The translations under genes were made by a program, and so were the position numbers. Below are positions 58,509 to 64,000 of a stretch of DNA of 64,000 nucleotides, one piece after another. Below the pieces are notes generated by a model. That model worked only from the letters and a program-made list of their open reading frames with translations, was not told where the DNA came from and made no database searches. Source of the stretch: JAPPLB01 sp965218555. Lineage in GTDB: Bacteria; Acidobacteriota; Terriglobia; Bryobacterales; UBA6623. Every line of letters begins with the position of its first letter. Within the stretch, counting starts at the first letter, position 1. The stretch covers positions 620,001-684,000 of the forward strand of contig OZ244625.1 in NCBI GenBank assembly GCA_965218555.1, read 5' to 3'.

Positions 58509-60748
58509 AGCAGGCTCATCGGGTCGACGTCGGTGACGAGCGCCGTGGCGGGCCAGCGGTTCTCTTGCGCGAACGACTTCGCGCGGCGCAGGGTTGCGGC
58601 GAGCGATTGGCGGCTCCGGGCTTTCAGCAAGAACAGATAGCGAAACTCCGACTTGAGCTTGGCGAGCGGGGCCGCTGCCGGTCCCTGGACGCGTACTCCC
58701 GACGACCCCTCTTTCAAGTGTTGGCCGAGACGGCTGCTCAGACTCAACGACTCTTCGAGCTTGCGGCTCCGCACCGTCAGCGTGGCCGCTGCGACGAAGG
58801 GTGGATAGTGGAGCATCCGGCGGAAGTGCAGCTCTTTTTGATAGAAGCCGTCATAGTCCTGCGCGGCGGCAAAGCGAATCGCGTAGTGGTCGGGACTCCA
58901 GGTTTGTAGGACGACCTCACCCGGCATTTCCCCGCGACCGGCGCGGCCGGCAACTTGCGTGAGGATCTGGAAGGTGCGCTCCGCCGCGCGAAAGTCGGGC
59001 ATGCCGAGCCCGACATCGGCCGAGACCACACCGACGAGCGTGACGTTCGGCATGTCATGGCCCTTGGCCACCATCTGCGTACCGCTGAGGATGTCATAAT
59101 CGCCGTCGCGGAAGCCGTTGAGAATAGCCTCGTACTGGCCCCGGCCGCGCACGCTATCGCGGTCGAGGCGCGCGATGCGGGCTTTCGGGAAGTGCTTGCG
59201 AAGATGGTCCTCCACCTTTTCGGAACCGCTGCCCACAAAGTAGAGGTGCTCGCTTTTGCAGTCCGGGCATTGCGAGGGTACGGGCTGCGAGTATTCGCAG
59301 TAGTGACAGAGCAGCTTTCCGTGGCGGCGGTGGTGCGTGAGGGTGACGGAGCAGTTCCTGCACTCGATCCGCTCGCCGCACTTGCGGCAGGTCACGAAGG
59401 ATGAGAAGCCACGCCGGTTCAGCAACAGGATCACCTGCTGCTGGTCATCGAGACGTTGCCTGATCGCTTCGTCGAGAGCGCGTGAGAACAGGTCCGGGCG
59501 GTGCGTTTCCATGAACTCGCTCCGCATATCGACAATTTGGACCTTCGGGAGCGGTCGCTTCGCGATCCGCTCGGGGAGTTGCAACAGCTCATACTTGCCG
59601 CGCTCGACGTTGTAGCGGGACTCCAGGCTGGGCGTCGCAGAGCCCAGCACGACGGTGGCCCCCGCGGCGCGGGCGCGCACGATCGCAACGTCGCGGCCGT
59701 GGTAGCGTGGGGCTTCGTCCTGTTTGTACCCGCCCTCGTGCTCTTCGTCGACCACGACGAGGGCGAGGTCCTCGAGCGGGGCGAACACGCAGGAGCGCGT
59801 GCCCACCACGACGCGCGCCTTGCCTTCGCGGACACGCCGCCATTGCCCGGAGCGTTCGGAGTCGGTAAACGCGCTGTGAAGAATCGCGACCTGCTCGCCG
59901 AAGCGTGCGTAGAACTCCGAAGCGGCTGCGGGAGTGAGCGAGATCTCCGGGACCAGAAAGAGACAGCTCTTGCCCTCGCGCAAGACCTTGTCGATCGAAC
60001 GCAGGTAGACTTCCGTCTTGCCCGATCCGGTGACGCCGTGCAGGAGAAAGGCGCGGAACTGCCTGCCTGCGACCGAGGCGCTGATCGTGTCGACGGCGGT
60101 GCGCTGCGCAGAGGTCAGCCGGCGCGGCGGCCTTGGGCCTGCCGCCGGCACGGGAATCACGTTCAGAGCGTCGTTCCCGGCGCGCACGGGTTGCCGGTCC
60201 ACAACAACGTCGTCGAGAACGAGCCATCCTTTCTTGCGAAGTGTTTCGATCACACTCGCCGAACCCGGAAGCTTGCGCTTGAGATAGGCGTGGTTGAGCG
60301 GCCGCTTCGCGAGGGCTCGAAGAACCTGCACCGTGAGGTCGGTCGGTTTGGCCGCGCCTGCGAACTGCTTGGCGCGAAGCAGCCCCTCCGCCGTCAGACC
60401 CGCCCGCTTGCTCTTGCGAGACTCACCGGCCAGCGGGAGCATGGTCTTGAGCACTTCGCCGAGCGGCGCGCAATAATAGTCGGCGAGCCAGCGGCCGAGG
60501 TCGAGCAACTCGGGGCTGAGCACCGGCTCCTCGTCGAGCAAGCGCGTGATTTGCCGTGTCCGCGGTCCCGGCTCGTCATTGCTTGCACCGAGGACAACGC
60601 CGGTCAGCTTGCGCGAACCCAGCGGGACCAACACCCGGCAGCCGGGTTCGATCTTGCCCTCGAAAGCAGGAGGAACGCAGTACGCGAAAGACTGATCGAG
60701 CGGTACGGGAACAGCTACCTGAACGACCAGGGAAGGGGGCGCCGGCAT
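58505..60748 (-). CDS. priA: Primosomal protein N' (replication restart helicase PriA)
   Basis: A 747-residue SF2 helicase that reloads DnaB at collapsed forks. The N-terminal 3'-DNA-binding domain is followed by Walker A GVTGSGKTEVY, the DEAH-type DEEHEGGYK and GSATPSLES. The zinc-binding cysteine cluster runs CRKCGERIECRNCSVTL, then CHYCEYSQPVPSQCPDC. Helicase motifs V-VI follow (ILSGTQMVAKGHD, QVAGRAGRGEMPGEV). The ATG at 60748 is the natural start; further in-frame sequence upstream is Arg-rich and overlaps the gap to tsaD. The stop TAG lies in the CTAG of MITE copy G, yet the protein is full length. It follows tsaD on the same strand after 37 bases. Confidence 0.95.
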   Translation of the reverse strand: MPAPPSLVVQVAVPVPLDQSFAYCVPPAFEGKIEPGCRVLVPLGSRKLTGVVLGASNDEPGPRTRQITRLLDEEPVLSPELLDLGRWLADYYCAPLGEVLKTMLPLAGESRKSKRAGLTAEGLLRAKQFAGAAKPTDLTVQVLRALAKRPLNHAYLKRKLPGSASVIETLRKKGWLVLDDVVVDRQPVRAGNDALNVIPVPAAGPRPPRRLTSAQRTAVDTISASVAGRQFRAFLLHGVTGSGKTEVYLRSIDKVLREGKSCLFLVPEISLTPAAASEFYARFGEQVAILHSAFTDSERSGQWRRVREGKARVVVGTRSCVFAPLEDLALVVVDEEHEGGYKQDEAPRYHGRDVAIVRARAAGATVVLGSATPSLESRYNVERGKYELLQLPERIAKRPLPKVQIVDMRSEFMETHRPDLFSRALDEAIRQRLDDQQQVILLLNRRGFSSFVTCRKCGERIECRNCSVTLTHHRRHGKLLCHYCEYSQPVPSQCPDCKSEHLYFVGSGSEKVEDHLRKHFPKARIARLDRDSVRGRGQYEAILNGFRDGDYDILSGTQMVAKGHDMPNVTLVGVVSADVGLGMPDFRAAERTFQILTQVAGRAGRGEMPGEVVLQTWSPDHYAIRFAAAQDYDGFYQKELHFRRMLHYPPFVAAATLTVRSRKLEESLSLSSRLGQHLKEGSSGVRVQGPAAAPLAKLKSEFRYLFLLKARSRQSLAATLRRAKSFAQENRWPATALVTDVDPMSLL

Positions 60749-60785
60749 CCGATCCCCGATTCTATCCGATTGACAAGGAATCTCT

Positions 60786-61871
60786 TCAGGCGAGCGATAG
60801 CGACGGCTGCGCCGTGATCTCGTCTGACGCAAAGTCGCCGCGGAGGAAAGCCGGATAAGCGGCGGCGGCGATCATGGCGGCGTTGTCGGTGGAAAGCGAC
60901 AGGCTAGGGAAATAGAGTGGCAGAGGCGTATCCGCGAAGGCCTTCCGCAACCCTGAATTCGCCGCGACGCCGCCGGAGACGATCAGTGAAAGAACATCGT
61001 GTCCTTCAGCGGCTTTGAGGGCCCGCCGCAACAACTCTTCGATCACTGTCGCCTGAAACGCCGCCATCAGGTCGAGAGTCGCCTGCGGCGTGACTTCCAG
61101 AATGGGTTCGAGCGTCGCCGGACGGCCCTCGACGAAAAGCTTGCGGCGCTCTGCAATCTCCGCTTCCATGTCGGCGGCCCGGACGTAACGCAGAACGGCC
61201 GTCTTCAGTCCGCTGAAACTCAAATCAAGCGGGTTCCCCTTCATTCGCGAGAAGGGCAGATCGACTTTCGAGGCGTCTCCGTAAGGCGCCAGTTTGTCAA
61301 TCAATGGGCCGCCGGGATAGCCGAATCCGAGCAGCTTGGCGACCTTGTCGAATGCTTCCCCCGCCGCGTCATCGCGGGTTTTTCCGAGCAGCCGATAGCG
61401 ATAGCCGCTCTCGTCATGCCGCTCCACCAGGAAAAGATGGCTATGTCCGCCGCTGACGACCAACGCCAATGCGGGTAGCTCGATCTCGCCGTCCCGCTGC
61501 TTCTGCTCGAGAAACACGGCGTGAATATGTCCCGCGATATGGTTCACCGCGATCAGCGGGATACCGAGTGAGAACGTGAGTCCCCTGGCGAAAGTCAACC
61601 CGACCAGCAGCGAACCAACCAGCCCTGGTCCTTGTGTCACCGCGACGGCGTCAAGTTGGCGGTAGTCGAGACCCGCTTCCGCCAAGGCCTGGCGAACCAC
61701 GGGGACGATGGCTCGCAAGTGTTCGCGCGAGGCCAACTCGGGGACGACGCCACCGTACTTGTAGTGCGTCATCAACTGCGATGCGACGACGTTCGAGACC
61801 AGCGTTCCGCCATCTTCGACGACAGCGGCGGCCGTCTCGTCGCAGGAAGTTTCGATGCCTAGTATGCGCAT
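60786..61871 (-). CDS. tsaD: tRNA N6-adenosine threonylcarbamoyltransferase TsaD
   Basis: A 361-residue enzyme that transfers the threonylcarbamoyl group to A37 of ANN-decoding tRNAs, with TsaB and TsaE. The start MRILGIETSCDETAAAVVEDG is canonical. Metal-binding histidines are in VNHIAGHIHAVF, and nucleotide-binding blocks are LVVSGGHSHLF, GEAFDKVAKLLGFGYPGGP and IVSGGVAANSGLR. The ATG at 61871 is preferred over an earlier in-frame start by this conserved N-terminus. No strong Shine-Dalgarno precedes it. Upstream lies the structured leader at 61920-62142. Confidence 0.95.
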   Translation of the reverse strand: MRILGIETSCDETAAAVVEDGGTLVSNVVASQLMTHYKYGGVVPELASREHLRAIVPVVRQALAEAGLDYRQLDAVAVTQGPGLVGSLLVGLTFARGLTFSLGIPLIAVNHIAGHIHAVFLEQKQRDGEIELPALALVVSGGHSHLFLVERHDESGYRYRLLGKTRDDAAGEAFDKVAKLLGFGYPGGPLIDKLAPYGDASKVDLPFSRMKGNPLDLSFSGLKTAVLRYVRAADMEAEIAERRKLFVEGRPATLEPILEVTPQATLDLMAAFQATVIEELLRRALKAAEGHDVLSLIVSGGVAANSGLRKAFADTPLPLYFPSLSLSTDNAAMIAAAAYPAFLRGDFASDEITAQPSLSLA

Positions 61872-61919
61872 GGATGAACGGGCGGATCGTGGAGCGGCAA
61901 GGAGAGCCGTCAGACACAA

Positions 61920-62142
61920 CACCCCCGGCAGGGAGCGCCTCCCGGGGGTGATCTTACCAGTCGCGGGACGGGTGCCCGCGATATGGTGAATGTATAGCCG
62001 ATTTGTGAGGTGGCCGGTCCACAGGAATCACGACCCGATCACTGGGTCCGGGCATCTGCACTTTCTGAGCAGTCGCTTCAGCTATCGGCCACCTCGCAAG
62101 GACTACCACCAGATTCACTCATAGAGCCAGATCACCTCCTTT
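61920..62142 (-). ncRNA. Candidate structured leader or small RNA upstream of tsaD
   Basis: Read leftward, the segment starts with a near-perfect anti-16S sequence AAAGGAGGTGAT and a 14-codon peptide, then folds into several perfect stems. GAGGTGGCCG pairs with CGGCCACCTC (62086-62095 with 62007-62016), enclosing GACCC/GGGTC (62032-62036 with 62044-62048). TCGCGGG pairs with CCCGCGA (61961-61967 with 61975-61981). CACCCCCGG pairs with CCGGGGGTG (61920-61928 with 61942-61950). The first long stem overlaps the last codons of the peptide, as in translation-sensing leaders. I do not recognise a known riboswitch or RNA class. Confidence 0.45.
62078..62122 (-). CDS. 14-residue leader peptide with an extended Shine-Dalgarno
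   Basis: The frame reads MSESGGSPCEVADS then TGA. AAAGGAGGTGATC lies before it, complementary over about 13 bases to the 3' end of 16S rRNA, far stronger than at any other gene in the window. The Gly-Gly and Cys content does not point to one amino-acid attenuator. The peptide's 3' part (GCGAGGTGGCCGAT) is one arm of a 10-bp stem, so ribosome position would change the fold. Confidence 0.45.
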   Translation of the reverse strand: MSESGGSPCEVADS

Positions 62143-62235
62143 CGCCAGTGTTACCCCCATGCTAAGGTCGAGGGGCCGCGAAGTCAATGCGCCCTCCCTC
62201 AGCGACGGAACGGTAGGCCCGACTCGCCAGCCCCG

Positions 62236-62313
62236 ACCGAAGCCATCCGCATCCGGAATCTCTCAAAACGCTTCGGCGAAACAGCCGCGCTCGACAGACT
62301 CAGCCTGTCCGTT
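62236..62313 (+). pseudogene. N-terminal remnant of an ABC transporter ATPase
   Basis: About 26 codons read TEAIRIRNLSKRFGETAALD then RLSLSV, the start of an ABC ATP-binding domain up to just before Walker A. After this the frame continues as Arg-rich text without the GxxGxGKS motif. It is on the + strand, opposite to the adjacent cbiO and pointing towards it. This is a decayed fragment of a separate transporter gene. Confidence 0.6.
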
Positions 62314-62333
62314 CTCCGGCGGCGGTGTGAGTC

Positions 62334-63065
62334 TTACCTTGCCGCCTCGACCGCAGGGCGGCCTCCGCCATCCCAGCCGGCGGCCGTGATGACTTCCTCC
62401 ACATCGCCCTCTGAAGTGATTTTGCCGCGCTCGAAGTAGACGGCCCGCGACGCCAACCGGCGCGCCAGAGTAAGGTCATGGGTCACCAGGATCTTGGCCT
62501 GACTCAGGCTGTGCAGAATCTCAATCAGCGACGACTTCGCCGGCGGGTCCAGAAAGGTCGACGGCTCGTCGAGCAAAATGATCTCGGGGCTCATCGCCAG
62601 CACACCAGCGAGCGCGACGCGCCGCTTTTCCCCGGCGCTGAGATGGTAGGGCGCCCGGCTCGCTACGTGCTTCATGCCCACTTGCCCCAAGGTCTCCTTC
62701 ACGCGCTTCCGCACTTCACCGGCCGACAGACCTAGATTCAAAGGCCCGAAAGCAACATCTTCCTCGACGGTGGGCATGAAGAGTTGGTCGTCGGAATCCT
62801 GGAATAGCATGCCGATCTTTTGTCGCACCCGGGCCAGGCTCTTCTTCCTCACGGGCATGCCGCAGACGACGATCTCCCCCTGGTTCCTCCCCTCGGCCAA
62901 GCCGAGCAGATGCAGCAGGAACGTGGTCTTGCCCGATCCGTTCGCCCCGAGCACCGCGACCGTTTCGCCGGTGTCGAGTCGGAAATCAACGCCGTCGAGG
63001 GCCGCCGTTCCGTCGGGGTAGGAATAGCGCAGGTTCGTGACCTGAATGATGGCTGCAGTCGGCAT
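62334..63065 (-). CDS. cbiO: ECF/cobalt transporter ATP-binding subunit CbiO
   Basis: A 243-residue ABC ATPase of the CbiO/EcfA group that powers uptake of cobalt or nickel. Walker A is GANGSGKTTF, the Q-loop is GMLFQDSDDQLFMPTVEEDVAFGPLNLG (diagnostic of CbiO), the signature is LSAGEKRRVALAG and Walker B is IILLDEPSTFLD with the D-loop. The switch His is in LVTHD. The ATG at 63065 precedes the first strand. It is eight bases downstream of cbiQ in a leftward operon. The C-terminal tail is short. Confidence 0.92.
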   Translation of the reverse strand: MPTAAIIQVTNLRYSYPDGTAALDGVDFRLDTGETVAVLGANGSGKTTFLLHLLGLAEGRNQGEIVVCGMPVRKKSLARVRQKIGMLFQDSDDQLFMPTVEEDVAFGPLNLGLSAGEVRKRVKETLGQVGMKHVASRAPYHLSAGEKRRVALAGVLAMSPEIILLDEPSTFLDPPAKSSLIEILHSLSQAKILVTHDLTLARRLASRAVYFERGKITSEGDVEEVITAAGWDGGGRPAVEAAR

Positions 63066-63073
63066 GGCAGGCG

Positions 63074-63799
63074 CTACACCGCCCCGAACCGCGCCGCGAT
63101 TTGAATCGCCACTGCCAACATAACCGTGGCCGCCAGCCAAAACCATTCACCGCGTCGCGTGCCGGTCTCGGCAATCACGGGGAAGCGACCCTGAAATCCC
63201 CGCGCCAACATCGCGTGATGAATGCGCTCGGCGCGGCCGTAGCTGCGCGCGAAAAGGACGGCGATCGCCCCCGCCGAGGCCTTCCAAAGTGGAGTCCGAC
63301 CTCTGCGCAGCGGAGCGCGGCACCTCCTGGCGCGCGCCATGGACTGCGCTTGGCTCGAAAGCAGAAAGAGATAGCGATAAACGAAGTGCAGCACCATCAA
63401 CAGGAACGGCGGGACGCGCATGCGCTCCAGCCCCCTCAGCAGGGCCGGGAACGGTGTCGTCGCCAACAGCGCGATCGCCGTGTAGGCCGACAGCAGACTT
63501 CGCAGCAGGATGAGGATCGCGCGAGACGGATCCCCTCCCCAAAGGTTGAGGATCGCGATACCGGCAACGAACGGCAAGACGATGAGCGTGCGGAGCAAGC
63601 TCCCGCCCAACGGGATGCCGGCGGCCGCCACAAAGGAGGTCAAAAGCAGGAAGTAGCCCCCGAAAGCGGTCACGGACCCCCAGTCCGTTGCCGCGAGGCA
63701 GAGCAGGACGGTCAAAGCTCCAAGCAGCTTGACGCGGGCGTCCAAGCCATGGATACGTGATCCACCGCTGCTCCAGTCTTCGAAGGCGAGCGAACGCAT
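63074..63799 (-). CDS. cbiQ: Cobalt/nickel ECF transporter membrane subunit CbiQ
   Basis: A 241-residue integral membrane T-component. SRIHGLDARVKLLGALTVLLCL is the typical N-terminal entry. Four to five membrane segments follow, and the coupling region ALLRGLERMRVPPFLLMVLHFVYRYLFLL and RSYGRAERIHHAMLARGFQGRFP has the Ala-Arg-Gly signature of EcfT proteins. The ATG at 63799 is one base after the stop of the preceding PDGLE gene. With CbiO and the PDGLE protein it forms a cobalt/nickel importer; the S-component CbiM should lie beyond the window edge. Confidence 0.92.
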   Translation of the reverse strand: MRSLAFEDWSSGGSRIHGLDARVKLLGALTVLLCLAATDWGSVTAFGGYFLLLTSFVAAAGIPLGGSLLRTLIVLPFVAGIAILNLWGGDPSRAILILLRSLLSAYTAIALLATTPFPALLRGLERMRVPPFLLMVLHFVYRYLFLLSSQAQSMARARRCRAPLRRGRTPLWKASAGAIAVLFARSYGRAERIHHAMLARGFQGRFPVIAETGTRRGEWFWLAATVMLAVAIQIAARFGAV

Positions 63800-63800
63800 G

Positions 63801-64000
63801 TCAGCCGCCCCGTCCGCGGCGGACGAGACGACCGTACAACACCCCGAAGCCATACATCAGAGCCACGCCGAAAAGACCCGCCACAACCTGCGCCGGCCAG
63901 GAGGACTCCAACAGCCGGAACTCGTAGTCGGCAAACGGGCTCCACGGCTCGCCTTCCGCCGCCCGATCCGAAAAGCCGAGCAGCTCGGCGACCGACTCCA
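63801..64000 (-). CDS. PDGLE-domain/CbiN-like subunit, C-terminal part (cut by window edge)
   Basis: The frame is open to base 64000; about 66 residues are seen (ESVAELLGFSDRAAEGEPWS, then PFADYEF). This is the end of a PDGLE domain, the CbiN/NikN-like accessory part of cobalt and nickel transporters. A membrane helix (VVAGLFGVALMYGFGVLYG) and a basic tail follow. It may be a stand-alone PDGLE protein or the C-terminus of a CbiM-PDGLE fusion. TGA lies one base before the cbiQ ATG, so the genes are tightly coupled. Confidence 0.82.
   Translation of the reverse strand, partial: ESVAELLGFSDRAAEGEPWSPFADYEFRLLESSWPAQVVAGLFGVALMYGFGVLYGRLVRRGRGG

Noticed and set aside
61920..62142. tmRNA, RNase P RNA, SRP RNA or a known riboswitch upstream of tsaD
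   Set aside because: None of the conserved cores of those RNAs can be found; the short frame is not at a tmRNA tag position and there is no tRNA-like end.
1..64000. CRISPR arrays, prophage or replication origin
   Set aside because: No regularly spaced direct repeats, phage structural genes, dnaA-box cluster or partition genes were seen.

Overview
The window is GC-rich (roughly 60-65% by eye) bacterial chromosome with a scattered mix of housekeeping, catabolic and mobile genes. The gene content resembles Acidobacteriota of the Bryobacterales/Solibacteres kind, with planctomycete-like families. It holds a DUF1549/DUF1553 cytochrome next to a DUF1501 protein, a PVC-type CxxCH haem protein with HEAT-like repeats, DUF1080, a sulfatase, and several Tat-exported sugar or hydroxy-acid enzymes. 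The phylum call is an inference from gene families; no rRNA is present.

Layout. 0-9 kb: end of an IS630 element against a fused oxidoreductase-SelD gene, a PQQ-propeller protein, a zinc-ribbon protein, a DUF362 gene whose Tat signal is interrupted by a 264-bp element, and a decayed IS1380 element. 9-13 kb: LysR regulator divergent from leuA-leuB. 13-20 kb: a low-GC unknown gene, an FG-GAP protein and the DUF1549/DUF1501 pair. 20-22.5 kb: a truncated hsdM tail, a MntA-HepT toxin-antitoxin pair and an S41 peptidase. 22.6-28.4 kb: ACP phosphodiesterase, a Na+/solute symporter, and an SDR/ALDH/FAH set that could be a non-phosphorylating sugar-acid pathway. 28.6-35 kb: sulfatase, RDD protein, large haem protein, rfbD. 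35.9-40 kb: a coxSLMG-type molybdenum hydroxylase operon. 40-43.4 kb: two paralogous exported FMN hydroxy-acid oxidases flanking a lipoprotein. 43.6-49 kb: DUF1080, an M14-like/GH105 fusion, ispG, tRNA-Leu(CAG), a Tat-exported UxuA-like protein. 49-50.7 kb: a type II restriction-modification pair. 51-58 kb: two MFS-type transporters, an ECF sigma/membrane protein/CpxP-like operon, an AGE epimerase and an arsenosugar pair (arsS plus AhpD-like). 58-64 kb: priA, tsaD, a structured leader with a 14-codon peptide, and an ECF-type cobalt/nickel transporter (cbiO, cbiQ, PDGLE protein).

The strongest non-gene signal is a set of small repeats. One family is a ~180-bp MITE with 20-bp terminal inverted repeats, inserted at CTAG-like sites. 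Three of its five near-complete copies sit exactly on the TAG stop codon of a gene, which they preserve. An IS1380 element in the window has related ends and the same CTAG flanks. A second family is a ~90-bp dispersed repeat (four copies, same orientation) with strong internal complementarity. Further items are the 264-bp in-frame insertion in the DUF362 gene and an inverted-repeat-bounded gene-free segment at 35.25-35.85 kb.
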